In this document: positions 1-8,917 of the stretch, one piece after another
How positions within the stretch are numbered: the stretch's first letter is position 1
Layout of the letters: each line of letters begins with the position of its first letter
Notes under the pieces: generated by a model
Seen by the model: only the letters and a program-made list of their open reading frames with translations
What the model was told of the DNA's origin: nothing
Database searches by the model: none
Assembly (NCBI GenBank): GCA_012839205.1
Contig: DUNT01000019.1
Coordinates: 1 to 64,000 of the forward strand
DNA length: 64,000 nt
Direction of reading: 5' to 3'
Source: Clostridiaceae bacterium
Lineage (GTDB): Bacteria; Bacillota; Clostridia; DSM-8532
Made by a program: the position numbers and the translations under genes

Positions 1-147
1 TTCAAGCTATCATCCTAAGCACAGCGGTAGCCTCCTTTATGTCATCCTGAGCGTCAGCGAAGGATCTTAAACGTCAACGCCAAAGATTCTTCATTACGCT
101 TCGCTCCATTCAGAATGACACGAGGGGGCCCAGAATGACATGTTTGT
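1..147. repeat. dispersed intergenic repeat block, left-edge copy
   Basis: This non-coding stretch downstream of gatD is built from short units of the type GTCATCCTGAGCG..AGCGAAGGATCTT and, inverted, AAGATTCTTCATTACG..CCATTCAGAATGACA. Positions 84-142 are the reverse complement of about 53850-53905 with one base of difference, and the order of flanking units (CAAGCTATCATCCTAAGC, ATCTTAAACGTCAACGC) is also shared. Related blocks lie near 18420-18615, 31190-31385 and, degenerate, 25876-25940. No coding potential is seen. The block is probably a multi-copy, non-autonomous element family; its mobility mechanism is unknown. Confidence 0.8.
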
Positions 148-168
148 TCGCATTATTCTTAAGATATG

Positions 169-915
169 CTATTCTGTGAATCTTTTCATCAGAGATTCAT
201 GAGCGAGATTCTCCAGTGTATCATCTAAGGGTGTAAGGCCTTGGAAATCCGGATATTTATTTAACAGTGCCAGCATTATTAAGTGATCGGCCAAGGCCGG
301 GTTCTTCGGCAGGAGACTTCCGTGGGAATAGGTACAGAAAGTGTTTTTATACACGGCTCCTTCAAATCCATCCTCACCGTTATTTCCAAAACCTTTGATA
401 ACTTTTCCAAGAGGCTTTACCCCTTCACCCAGATATGTTTTTCCGGCATGATTTTCAAAGCCTACAACACGATATTTTTGATTATTATTCTTGAGAAAAT
501 CAACCTCGAAAACAATATTACCAATCAGACGGGTGTCCCCGGCATGAGTCCAGACGTTTATTGCTCCCAGGCATTCTATTTCTTTACCACTACTAGTTTT
601 ATAATATTTTCCCAGAAGCTGAAAACCGCCGCAAATACCTAAAAAAACTTTACCGGCTTGTACAGCCTCAATTATTTCCTCACGCTTACCGTCCCTTAAA
701 TCATCCTGAATAATGGTTTGCTCAAAGTCTTGTCCGCCGCCGATAAAGAAAATATCATAATCCTCATATTTTAAGGTATCACCTATGGAGATATGATGAA
801 CATTAGCTTCAATATTGCGCCATTGGCAGCGGCGCTGTAAAGCTGTAATATTTCCCCTGTCACCATAAAGATTCAACAAGTCCGGATACAGATAACATAT
901 ATTCAGTTCATACAT
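169..915 (-). CDS. gatD: lipid II isoglutaminyl synthase, glutaminase subunit GatD
   Basis: Class I glutamine amidotransferase-like protein of the CobB/CobQ type. With MurT it amidates the alpha-carboxyl of D-Glu in lipid II to D-isoglutamine, supplying ammonia from glutamine on the cytoplasmic side. The nucleophile elbow LGICGGFQLLG carries the catalytic Cys near residue 94, and the C-terminal YSHGSLLP segment carries the His. Conserved LYGDRGN lies near the N-terminus. Length (~248 aa) is normal. I chose the ATG at 915 because GGGAG lies about 9 nt upstream; a TTG at 930 would overlap murT. murT is immediately upstream (5 nt gap), so the two form one operon. Confidence 0.93.
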   Translation of the reverse strand: MYELNICYLYPDLLNLYGDRGNITALQRRCQWRNIEANVHHISIGDTLKYEDYDIFFIGGGQDFEQTIIQDDLRDGKREEIIEAVQAGKVFLGICGGFQLLGKYYKTSSGKEIECLGAINVWTHAGDTRLIGNIVFEVDFLKNNNQKYRVVGFENHAGKTYLGEGVKPLGKVIKGFGNNGEDGFEGAVYKNTFCTYSHGSLLPKNPALADHLIMLALLNKYPDFQGLTPLDDTLENLAHESLMKRFTE

Positions 916-920
916 AATTT

Positions 921-2318
921 TTACTCCCAAATCTCTTTAAGATTAAATCTTTTCTTAAGACTCTTTCTGATATCAAGCATAGCCGTATAGGTGGGAAGGA
1001 GGTAGATGGTTTCGTTTTCATTTGATGCCTCCAGCAATGAATATACCAGCTCAGTTTCCCCGTGCATAATAAAAATATGGTCAGAGGGTATTCCGGCGTA
1101 TTTTAACCTGACGGCCATATCCTCTGCTCTTATTCCCGATACAAAGAATCTTCGTACTTTCTCCTGCATAAAGGACAGAATTTCAAAATCTACGTCCCAC
1201 AACCATGAAATGTCGGTACCATCAGCCAGCTTGTCATTTATTGCAAAGCCAATTACACATTTATCTTTTTGAGTCATCAGATATTTTAAGACCTGGTTGA
1301 AGCCGGTTGGATTCTTTACCAGTATCAGCTTAAGCTCCCGGCCGTTAACCGAAAGAGTTTCCATTCTGCCAAAACCGCATTCAAAGCCTTCAAGAACATA
1401 AACAAGGTCTTCTTCCTTAAGGTCCAGCATATGCCCTACAGCAGCGCCTGCAAGAGCGTTATAAATGTTGTAAAGCCCGGGAATAGCCAGCTTCACAGCA
1501 ATTTTTCCGCCAGGCATTTGAATTTCTATTGTAGAGCTTAAGTTGTCATATTCCAGCACCTGAGTGCACTCAATCTGGGCAGTAGGTCTTTCATATCCGC
1601 AGTTTGGGCATTTGAAATGTCCAAGGTGTGCGAAGGAGCTGGACAAATATTCATACCGGGATTTACAGTTGATACAGAAAGCAGCATCAGCATTAGCAAT
1701 TAAATAATCCTCAGGGTAAACCTTGTCGCCTAAACCAAAATAAATAACCGGGTTTGAAGTGTCCTGACCAAGAGAGGCGCAAAGAGAGTCATCAGCGTTA
1801 AGTATCAGCCTGGATTCGGGGGAACCCTGAATTCCTTCTCTTACACTGTTCAATGTAGTATACAATTCACCAAAACGATCCAGCTGATCTCTGAAAAAAT
1901 TCGTAACTATAACTATCTCAGGCTTTAGTTTCGGAGCCAGAGTTCTGAAGGCAGCTTCGTCTGTCTCAAGAAGAGCAGTTCTGACAATAGGCTTACCTGT
2001 AAGGGAAAGAGCGCTTATTAAGGTGGTGGCTATGCCGCTTGCAAGATTCGCCCCCGATTTATTCGAAATATATTCTAACCCGGCTTTTTGCAGCATCCCT
2101 TCAATTATTCGGGAAGTGGTGGTTTTGCCGTTTGTTCCGGTTACCATAATAATTCTGAATCTGTCTGAAAGCCTGTTAAAAATATCCGGACAAATTCTTA
2201 GGGCAATTTTCCCAGGCAGGCTTGTCCCGCCCCTTCCTACTATTCTCAGGCCGAAAACAGTAAGTTTAGTTATAATAATGGCCAGGCCCAATCTAAATTT
2301 TATAAAGAATTCTTTCAT
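921..2318 (-). CDS. murT: lipid II isoglutaminyl synthase, Mur ligase-like subunit MurT
   Basis: Mur-ligase-family ATPase that activates the D-Glu carboxylate of lipid II for amidation by GatD. The P-loop is VTGTNGKTTTSR near residue 60, and a four-cysteine zinc ribbon (CINC..CPNC, about residues 213-240) is the insertion that distinguishes MurT from MurC-F. The C-terminal DUF1727 region follows (GRMETL, NPTGFNQVL). The protein is 465 aa from the ATG at 2318, which has GGGAG six nt upstream; longer N-terminal extensions look artefactual. It is transcribed divergently from polA. Known MurT/GatD partners occur in Gram-positive bacteria that amidate peptidoglycan. Confidence 0.93.
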   Translation of the reverse strand: MKEFFIKFRLGLAIIITKLTVFGLRIVGRGGTSLPGKIALRICPDIFNRLSDRFRIIMVTGTNGKTTTSRIIEGMLQKAGLEYISNKSGANLASGIATTLISALSLTGKPIVRTALLETDEAAFRTLAPKLKPEIVIVTNFFRDQLDRFGELYTTLNSVREGIQGSPESRLILNADDSLCASLGQDTSNPVIYFGLGDKVYPEDYLIANADAAFCINCKSRYEYLSSSFAHLGHFKCPNCGYERPTAQIECTQVLEYDNLSSTIEIQMPGGKIAVKLAIPGLYNIYNALAGAAVGHMLDLKEEDLVYVLEGFECGFGRMETLSVNGRELKLILVKNPTGFNQVLKYLMTQKDKCVIGFAINDKLADGTDISWLWDVDFEILSFMQEKVRRFFVSGIRAEDMAVRLKYAGIPSDHIFIMHGETELVYSLLEASNENETIYLLPTYTAMLDIRKSLKKRFNLKEIWE

Positions 2319-2381
2319 ACAAAACTCCCGAAGGTAAAAAATACAATATGTATTATACCCCATAATATATACATACAAATA

Positions 2382-2400
2382 AAAGTCGTGAAACGACTTT
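2382..2400. promoter_or_regulatory. perfect 8+3+8 palindrome between murT and polA
   Basis: AAAGTCGT-GAA-ACGACTTT is a perfect inverted repeat in the 159-bp divergent promoter region. Minus-strand promoter-like boxes flank it: TATAAT at 2352-2357, and a TATAAT (2417-2422) with TTGTAC (2441-2446) at 18-bp spacing. It could be an operator or a 5'-UTR hairpin of the murT transcript. No regulator can be assigned. Confidence 0.45.
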
Positions 2401-2477
2401 AAGCGGTGCAATTATTATTATACAATAAGAGAAGAATCATGTACAAGCGAAACAGAACCTGGAAAGGATAGGGAAAT

Positions 2478-5144
2478 ATGAACAAAAAGTTAATGATAGT
2501 TGACGGAAACAGCATTTTAAACAGAGCTTTTTTTGCTCTAAAGGGGCCAAGAATGCTGACAAAAGCAGATGGTACGCCTACAAATGCCGTTTACGGCTTT
2601 ATTAATATTTTGAATAAATATATTGAAGAAGAAGATCCAGAGTACCTGGCAGTAGCCTTTGACCTCAAGGGTAAAACTTTTCGCCACAATTTATATGAGG
2701 AATACAAGGCAAACAGGAAAGGGATGCCGGATGAGCTTGCCGCTCAACTGCCCATTGTCAAACAGGTTTTGGAAGCCATGAACATAGCAGTTACCGAACA
2801 TGAGGGGCTGGAGGCCGATGACCTCATAGGAATATATTCAAAAACTGCAGAGGAGAAAGGACTGGATGTATCCATTTTAACCGGTGACAGGGACGCGCTT
2901 CAGTTGGCAAGCGATAAAGTGACCGTTATAATTCCCAGTACTTCAAAGGGGCAGACCACAACAAGCAGGTACACCCCGGCAGAAATAATTGAAAAATATG
3001 GTGTGGAGCCAGCGGATTTAATTGAAGTAAAGGCTCTTATGGGAGACCCCTCCGACAATATTCCGGGGGTAAAAGGAGTGGGTGAAAAAACAGCCATTGA
3101 GCTTATTAAACAGTTTGGAACCATCGACAAACTTTATGAGAACATTTCTTCAATAACAAGGGCAAAGTTGAAGGAAAATTTGGAAAATTGCAGAGATTTA
3201 GCGTATCTGAGCCGGGATTTAGGTACTATTGTCAGGGAAAAAGGCGGATTTACAGATATCTCGTGGTTTAAACGAAAAGAATATAATAAGGAAGAGCTTT
3301 TGGCCATATTTAAGGATTTAGAGTTTAACTCATTTATTAAAAGAATGGGGCTGGAGAGCTCCGAAACAGAACTGATTATACCCTGTGAGACTATTACCAG
3401 TCTTGAGTCTTTTAAGAATATTATAGATAAATTGTCCAATGAAAAACAGCTGGAGCTTTTGCCTGTTTTCAAGAAGACAGGAAGAGTCGGGGGTATGCTG
3501 GAAATAATGGGTATGGGAACCCGTGAAAAGTATTATTTCGTTTCAACAAAAACCATTGATGAGAGCAGCTTGATAAATGTTGTTAAAGTTATATTTGAGT
3601 CTGAAGATATTACTTTAATCAGCCATAATATTAAGGAGCTTCATACATGGTGTTTATACCATAATACAGAAATTCAATGTCGCCTCTTCGATATAATGGT
3701 GGCTGAGTACCTTATAGATGCTCTGGCCACCAGTTATTCGATTCCAAATCTGGCTAGAAAATATCTTGGCATTGAGATAGAAATGCCAAGAGAGAGGAAA
3801 GGCAAAGGAAAACAAATTGAGTTGGAGCAGGATGAGGACAATTCTATTGAGCTGTTAGGTAAAGCAATTTCTGCATTTAGAACTATTTACGAAAAGCAAA
3901 AGGTCATTATTGATGAAAGTAAACAAAACAGCCTTTTTTACGATGTGGAGCTGCCCCTTTCGCTTGTTCTCGGGAGCATGGAATATTACGGATTTAAAGT
4001 GGACAAGCAATATCTTGAAGAGTATGGTCAGCGCCTTGATCATCGTATTAAATCCCTTGAACAGACTATTTATATGCTGGCTTGTGAAGAGTTTAATATA
4101 AATTCTCCAAAACAGCTGGGGGTAATACTATTTGAAAAGATGGGTTTAAGGGCTGTGAAAAAAACCAAAACCGGATATTCTACCGATGCAGAATCTTTGA
4201 ATGAAATTATTGACAGCCATGAAATAGTTCCTTGTATCTTAGAGTACAGGCAATTGACAAAACTGAAATCAACTTATGCCGAAGGCCTGGTAAAGGAAAT
4301 AAATCCCGAAACGGGAAGGATACATTCCAGTTTCAATCAAACTGTGACTGCCACTGGAAGGATTTCAAGCACTGAACCCAATCTCCAGAACATTCCCATA
4401 CGAACTGAGGTGGGAAGGGAAATAAGGCAGGCATTTGTACCTGAAGACGGTTATATTTTCGTAGATGCTGACTATTCCCAGATAGAGCTTAGAGTGTTGG
4501 CACATATAACAGGGGATGAGGTACTTCAAAACGCTTTTAAAGATGGTATGGATATTCATACACTTACTGCTTCCCAGGTTTTTAATGTGTCCATGAAAGA
4601 TGTTACCCCAGAAATGAGGAGAAGCGCAAAAGCTGTTAATTTCGGTATTATATACGGTATTGGTGATTTCTCGTTGGCTAAGGATATAGGTGTAACCAGG
4701 AAAGAAGCTGCCAAATATATTGAAAACTATCTGGCAACCTACCCCAGAATAAAGGATTATATGGAAAATACGGTGAAGTTGGGCAAGGAAAAAGGATATG
4801 TCGAGACAATGTTTCATAGGGTAAGGCATGTTCCTGAACTGAAATCAAAGAATTATCAGATTAGAGAATTCGGGAAAAGAGTTGCCATGAATACTCCCAT
4901 ACAAGGCAGTGCCGCAGATATAATAAAAATTGCCATGGTAAAAGTATGGCGCGAATTAAAGGAAAAAAACCTTAAATCCAGATTAATCCTTCAGGTACAT
5001 GATGAGCTTATTGTAGAAACAGCCATTGACGAGCTTGAACAGGTTAAAGAAATCGTTAAGACAAATATGGAATCGGCTGCTGCCTTGTCAGCTCCGCTTG
5101 TGGCAGATGTATCTGTCGGTTCAACCTGGTTTGAAGCAAAATAA
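2478..5144 (+). CDS. polA: DNA polymerase I
   Basis: Repair and Okazaki-fragment-processing polymerase of 888 aa. The N-terminal 5'-3' exonuclease (residues ~1-290) has DGNSILNRAFFAL, the Asp-rich EADDLIG and GDRDALQL segments and a helix-hairpin-helix (GVKGVGEKTA). The middle 3'-5' exonuclease-like domain (~310-480) retains SHNIKEL and FDIMVAEYLID, but the expected DxE of Exo I is absent around LELLPVFKK, so proofreading is probably lost, as in Bacillus and Thermus Pol I. The polymerase domain has motif A DADYSQIELR (~662), motif B RRSAKAVNFGIIYG (~715) and motif C QVHDELIVE (~840). The O-helix has Phe rather than Tyr. AAAGGATAGGG supplies the ribosome binding site. coaE follows after 24 nt. 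Confidence 0.97.
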   Translation: MNKKLMIVDGNSILNRAFFALKGPRMLTKADGTPTNAVYGFINILNKYIEEEDPEYLAVAFDLKGKTFRHNLYEEYKANRKGMPDELAAQLPIVKQVLEAMNIAVTEHEGLEADDLIGIYSKTAEEKGLDVSILTGDRDALQLASDKVTVIIPSTSKGQTTTSRYTPAEIIEKYGVEPADLIEVKALMGDPSDNIPGVKGVGEKTAIELIKQFGTIDKLYENISSITRAKLKENLENCRDLAYLSRDLGTIVREKGGFTDISWFKRKEYNKEELLAIFKDLEFNSFIKRMGLESSETELIIPCETITSLESFKNIIDKLSNEKQLELLPVFKKTGRVGGMLEIMGMGTREKYYFVSTKTIDESSLINVVKVIFESEDITLISHNIKELHTWCLYHNTEIQCRLFDIMVAEYLIDALATSYSIPNLARKYLGIEIEMPRERKGKGKQIELEQDEDNSIELLGKAISAFRTIYEKQKVIIDESKQNSLFYDVELPLSLVLGSMEYYGFKVDKQYLEEYGQRLDHRIKSLEQTIYMLACEEFNINSPKQLGVILFEKMGLRAVKKTKTGYSTDAESLNEIIDSHEIVPCILEYRQLTKLKSTYAEGLVKEINPETGRIHSSFNQTVTATGRISSTEPNLQNIPIRTEVGREIRQAFVPEDGYIFVDADYSQIELRVLAHITGDEVLQNAFKDGMDIHTLTASQVFNVSMKDVTPEMRRSAKAVNFGIIYGIGDFSLAKDIGVTRKEAAKYIENYLATYPRIKDYMENTVKLGKEKGYVETMFHRVRHVPELKSKNYQIREFGKRVAMNTPIQGSAADIIKIAMVKVWRELKEKNLKSRLILQVHDELIVETAIDELEQVKEIVKTNMESAAALSAPLVADVSVGSTWFEAK

Positions 5145-5168
5145 CAGATTGGAAGTGGAGAAACCAGA

Positions 5169-5786
5169 ATGCAGGTATTAGGTGTAACAGGTGGAATAGG
5201 AGCAGGGAAATCTTCTGTTTCAGCTATTTTAAAAGAGTTGGGAGCTATAGTTATTGATGCCGATTTGATTTCTAAGCAGGTTGTAGAGCCTCATAAATCT
5301 GCATGGTCAGAAATCAGAGAAACCTTTGGAGATGATTTTATCCGGCAGGATAATACTCTTGATCGAAAGAAACTTGCTGATGAAGTATTTTCATCAAAAG
5401 AAAAGAAACTGTCTCTCGAAAAAATTATTCACAAAGAGGTTATATCTCAAATAAAAGCGAGATTGGCTGATTTAAAGGAAAACGGTTATGCGGGTACAGT
5501 TGTTCTGGACGTTCCTATCCCTGTAAAGGAAGGATTTTTAGATACGGTTGACAGAGTATGGGTTGTTGTGAGTCATGATGAAATCAGAATTAACCGCCTG
5601 ATGAAAAGGAGTAACATGTCCCGTAAGGAAATAGAAACCCGTATGTTATCCCAGCTTACCCAGGATGAATATATGGCTCTGGCGCATGAGACAATTGAGA
5701 ATAATGGCAGCAAAGAGGAGCTTAAGGAAAAAGTAAAGGTTTTATATAACCAATTTATGGAAGAGTGTAAAACTACTGGTGGCTGA
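5169..5786 (+). CDS. coaE: dephospho-CoA kinase
   Basis: Phosphorylates the 3'-OH of dephospho-CoA, the last step of CoA synthesis. The P-loop GGIGAGKSS lies at residues 8-16, DADLISKQV follows, and the CoaE-type DVPIP segment (usually DxPLL) is near residue 117; RMLSQL is the lid Arg region. At 205 aa the length is typical. GTGGAG lies 8 nt before the ATG. The polA-coaE order is common in Firmicutes and suggests co-transcription; CoA has no obvious link to DNA repair. Confidence 0.95.
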   Translation: MQVLGVTGGIGAGKSSVSAILKELGAIVIDADLISKQVVEPHKSAWSEIRETFGDDFIRQDNTLDRKKLADEVFSSKEKKLSLEKIIHKEVISQIKARLADLKENGYAGTVVLDVPIPVKEGFLDTVDRVWVVVSHDEIRINRLMKRSNMSRKEIETRMLSQLTQDEYMALAHETIENNGSKEELKEKVKVLYNQFMEECKTTGG

Positions 5787-5882
5787 TATAATATTTCCTT
5801 GAAAAACTTGTCACAAGATTCCGATTATTGTAAACTATATGAGAAGGTGCTGATATTACTACCTTTGGTATGGAGTGTTATT

Positions 5883-6218
5883 ATGAAAAAAGCAATGTTT
5901 GAAAGGGATTTTTTATACCCGACAAAAAACCCTCTGGAACCTGGAAGTGTCAATGTAAAAGTTTACCCTCCTAAGAATACTGGTGGTCTTCCAATTGTGG
6001 TGAAAGCCAAAACAAATCATAATCCTCTTGATTATGTTATTGATATTGTAGGCATACTACAGACAGATATATTCGACAGAATAAAAATAGACATTAAATC
6101 CGAAGGAATTATTTATTTTGTACCTTATGATAAAAGTGATTCAGCAGTGAGAGTTAATTTTACTGAAAAGGACAATTATAGTATTGGAAAAGTTTCTGAT
6201 ACGGATCTTCTTTTATAG
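5883..6218 (+). CDS. hypothetical protein, 111 aa
   Basis: I do not recognise this protein. From the ATG at 5883 (GGAG 7 nt upstream) it encodes a soluble, beta-strand-rich 111-aa protein with no signal peptide, membrane segment or cysteines. Visible landmarks are LEPGSVNVKVYPPKN, two stretches of alternating hydrophobic residues, and a SDTDLLL C-terminus. An in-frame TTG at 5799 would add 28 residues but has no good ribosome binding site. It lies about 96 nt after coaE in the same direction, so it may be read through from polA-coaE. It is not clearly related to any neighbour. Confidence 0.6.
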   Translation: MKKAMFERDFLYPTKNPLEPGSVNVKVYPPKNTGGLPIVVKAKTNHNPLDYVIDIVGILQTDIFDRIKIDIKSEGIIYFVPYDKSDSAVRVNFTEKDNYSIGKVSDTDLLL

Positions 6219-6257
6219 AAGATACACCAGTATATAGTTATACTTTATTAGTTAATC

Positions 6258-6285
6258 TTGCTTTATAGTCTGATTCTGATACAAT
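6258..6285 (+). promoter_or_regulatory. candidate promoter of fba
   Basis: TTGCTT (6258-6263), a 16-bp spacer, then an extended -10 TGATACAAT ending at 6285. It lies about 57 nt before the fba start in an otherwise gene-free gap. Confidence 0.5.
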
Positions 6286-6342
6286 AATATTTATTGGCTG
6301 TGATTTTTTTGACAAAACATATACAAAAGGAGTTGAGTTTTT

Positions 6343-7272
6343 ATGCCACTTGTAAATACTACTGAGATGTTCAAGAAGGCATATGAAGGCGGATATGCAA
6401 TAGGAGCCTTCAATGTAAACAACATGGAAATCGTTCAGGGAATAACTGAAGCAGCAAAGGAAGTTAATGCTCCCCTTATCCTGCAGGTTTCATCCGGCGC
6501 AAGAAAGTATGCGAATCATACTTATCTTATGAAATTAATCGAGGCAGCTATTGCTGAGACTGATCTTCCAATAGCTGTTCACCTGGATCACGGAGATAGC
6601 TTTGAACTCTGCAAATCATGTATAGACGGCGGTTTTACCTCGGTTATGATAGATGGCTCACATCTTCCTTTCGAAGAAAATATCGCTCTTACCAAGAAGG
6701 TGGTTGAATATGCTCATGCACATGGTGTAACCGTTGAAGGTGAGCTGGGGCGCCTTGCAGGTGTTGAGGACGATATTAATGTTTCAGTTGAAGATTCCTC
6801 TTATACCAAGCCTGAAGAGGTTGAGGAGTTTGTTAGCCGTACAGGAGTGGATTCCTTAGCTATTGCTATCGGAACCAGTCATGGTGCGTTCAAATTCACA
6901 GGTGAAGCCAGTCTTCGTTTTGATATCCTTGAAGAAGTTGCAAGAAGAGTACCCGGTTTCCCAATAGTTCTACACGGCGCATCCTCTGTTATTCCGGAGT
7001 ATGTTGATATGATAAATCAATATGGCGGAAATATGCCCGGTGCAAAAGGTGTTCCTGAAGAAATGCTGAGAAAGGCTGCATCCATGGCTGTGTGTAAGAT
7101 TAATATTGACTCAGACCTTCGTCTTGCCATGACAGCAACTGTACGTAAAGTATTTGCCGAGAACCCCAGTGAATTTGACCCCAGAAAGTATTTGGGCCCA
7201 GCTCGTTCAGAGATAAAGAAGCTCGTTAAGAATAAGCTGATTAATGTCCTTGGATGTGCAGGTAAAGCATAA
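6343..7272 (+). CDS. fba: class II fructose-1,6-bisphosphate aldolase
   Basis: Zinc-dependent aldolase that cleaves fructose-1,6-bisphosphate to DHAP and glyceraldehyde-3-phosphate in glycolysis, and works in reverse in gluconeogenesis. Zn-binding and catalytic segments are visible: VHLDHGDSFELC (Asp/His near 82-83), VEGELGRLAGVEDD, GTSHGAFKF and LHGASSV. NIDSDLR near residue 263 contacts substrate phosphate. Length is 309 aa. The ATG is preceded by AAAAGGAG. The gene is monocistronic, with its own promoter-like boxes and a hairpin terminator shared with the convergent cca. Tagatose-bisphosphate aldolase is a less likely alternative. Confidence 0.95.
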   Translation: MPLVNTTEMFKKAYEGGYAIGAFNVNNMEIVQGITEAAKEVNAPLILQVSSGARKYANHTYLMKLIEAAIAETDLPIAVHLDHGDSFELCKSCIDGGFTSVMIDGSHLPFEENIALTKKVVEYAHAHGVTVEGELGRLAGVEDDINVSVEDSSYTKPEEVEEFVSRTGVDSLAIAIGTSHGAFKFTGEASLRFDILEEVARRVPGFPIVLHGASSVIPEYVDMINQYGGNMPGAKGVPEEMLRKAASMAVCKINIDSDLRLAMTATVRKVFAENPSEFDPRKYLGPARSEIKKLVKNKLINVLGCAGKA

Positions 7273-7311
7273 TTAAGATTTGTGGTAATAGATTTTAAAT
7301 TTGTAGAAGAA

Positions 7312-7334
7312 AAGGGTTGTTGATTACAACCCTT
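7312..7334. terminator. bidirectional terminator between fba and cca
   Basis: The 9-bp perfect stem AAGGGTTGT/ACAACCCTT has a TGATT loop. T-rich sequence follows on both strands (ATTCTTATT on plus; TTTTCTTCT on minus). It sits between two convergent genes. Confidence 0.8.
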
Positions 7335-7338
7335 ATTC

Positions 7339-8562
7339 TTATTCAGTTATATAAAAAAGTTGGTTGGAAGTTAATATTTCTTTTGCTATATCAATTAAGA
7401 TATCTTTGTGGTTTAGATACGGGTTTTCATAGAGGCACAGCCGGAGAATATCCAACATGTCTCTTATTGCCCTGCCATCAAGTCCCAGATCCATAAGATC
7501 AAAACCTGATATAGCAGGAGTAACAGGCATAACATCACTATCTGAATATTGAGGAGCAAAAGGGTTATTCTTATTAAAACGGTGCATAATGCTTAATACC
7601 TTAAGCGTATTAAGAGCTACATTTGTTCCGAATTCAGCGGCGGCTTTTCTAATATTCCTTCGGCTCAAAGGGCCAATGTCCTTAAGACATTTAATGTGGT
7701 GCTTTACACTCCGCCGCGTTTTTTTATCATACTTATTACTTATTAAGTAGTCTTCGGCACAAGAAACAGCGTTATTTTCACAGGCGAGATAAAATAATAA
7801 AGATAAGAATAAATCTTTTTGATCTTTTGACCCGATAAGGGGTTTTATTAAATCAAACCAGATGTCCGGGATGCTATCGATTTGCGGGAATATTACTTTG
7901 CTGAGACCTGACTGCCAAAGTAATGAAATCTTTTGGGGAGCGTTTGCATCTAGAATTTTGTTTATCTCAGCCTGAATTCTTTCCTTGCTTATGTGAACAA
8001 TATCACTTGCATGCTCTTTAATGGCAGCAAATGTGTCATTATCGATATCAAAATTTAGCTGAGCTGAAAAGCGGATTGCTCTGAGCATTCTCAAGGCATC
8101 CTCAGAGAACCGCTCAGATGGTTTCCCAACACAGCGAATTATCCTGTTATTTATATCTGAAAGGCCATTAAATGGATCTATGAAACCTTCAGAGGGATGA
8201 TATGCTATAGCGTTCATGGTGAAATCTCTGCGGGAAAGATCATCCTTTAAAGAATTAGCTAAGGAAATGCTGTCAGGATGCCGATGGTCACTATAGCCGG
8301 TTTCCTGGCGCCAGGTGGTTACTTCAACGGGTATGCCATCCTGCAGAACTGTAACAGTACCGTGTTTAATACCTGTATCAATGGTCTTTGGAAACAGACT
8401 TTTTATAATTTGTGGGCTGACGTCTGTGGTAATATCCCAATCCACCGGAATTTTGTTTAAAAGTATATCACGCACGCATCCACCTACAATATGGGCTCTA
8501 TAACCGTTGTTATTGATTATGGCAATAATATTGGCTATATTTTTGGGAAGACTAATTTTCAT
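7339..8562 (-). CDS. cca: CCA tRNA nucleotidyltransferase / poly(A) polymerase family
   Basis: Class II nucleotidyltransferase that adds or repairs the 3' CCA end of tRNAs. The head domain has VGGCVRDILL (~27-36) and the metal-binding DWD (residues 41-43), followed by RRDFTMNAIAYHP and the neck motif EDALRMLRAIRFSAQL. The C-terminal half is helical, as expected for body and tail, and no HD phosphohydrolase motif is seen. Length is 407 aa. The start follows a GGAGC-type ribosome binding site. An A-adding enzyme or poly(A) polymerase of the same family cannot be excluded from sequence alone. Confidence 0.9.
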   Translation of the reverse strand: MKISLPKNIANIIAIINNNGYRAHIVGGCVRDILLNKIPVDWDITTDVSPQIIKSLFPKTIDTGIKHGTVTVLQDGIPVEVTTWRQETGYSDHRHPDSISLANSLKDDLSRRDFTMNAIAYHPSEGFIDPFNGLSDINNRIIRCVGKPSERFSEDALRMLRAIRFSAQLNFDIDNDTFAAIKEHASDIVHISKERIQAEINKILDANAPQKISLLWQSGLSKVIFPQIDSIPDIWFDLIKPLIGSKDQKDLFLSLLFYLACENNAVSCAEDYLISNKYDKKTRRSVKHHIKCLKDIGPLSRRNIRKAAAEFGTNVALNTLKVLSIMHRFNKNNPFAPQYSDSDVMPVTPAISGFDLMDLGLDGRAIRDMLDILRLCLYENPYLNHKDILIDIAKEILTSNQLFYITE

Positions 8563-8917
8563 ATATAATGCTCCATAAAAGTGTTACTGGTGAAATAAAA
8601 CAATATATGGTATAAATATATAGATATATTGATATATGATTATTATACTTGATTATGTTTAATTATTACAGGCTAATAAGGAATGTAAAAGGGCAATAGG
8701 CTCTTTTTATAAGATTTTATTTTTGCTTGGATCAGGCTTTGATAATACTGTGCTAATCCTGTGCAACTCTTTGGTGGGATGGTTTGGCAGGTTCCAACGA
8801 AGGGTTTATTCCTACTTGTATGCTTATTATGATTAGGATTGCATAAAGCTCAGGGCAATATATCCGGGTAAAGGTATATAGAATAGGATTTAATTATATA
8901 GACTACGGAGGTTTAAT
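8563..8917. other. 355-bp divergent intergenic region cca/rnj with orphan hairpin
   Basis: The part next to cca is very AT-rich and probably holds its promoter. At 8689-8709 AAAAGGGC pairs with GCTCTTTT around AATAG, followed by a T run: a terminator-like hairpin on the plus strand, about 210 nt before rnj. No gene upstream on that strand needs it, so it may be an attenuator in the rnj leader or the end of a small transcript. No known riboswitch class was recognised. The rnj ribosome binding site GGAGG is at 8907-8911. Confidence 0.45.

Noticed and set aside
4365-4829. 154-aa antisense open frame inside polA
   Set aside because: It lies opposite the conserved polymerase motifs and has no ribosome binding site.
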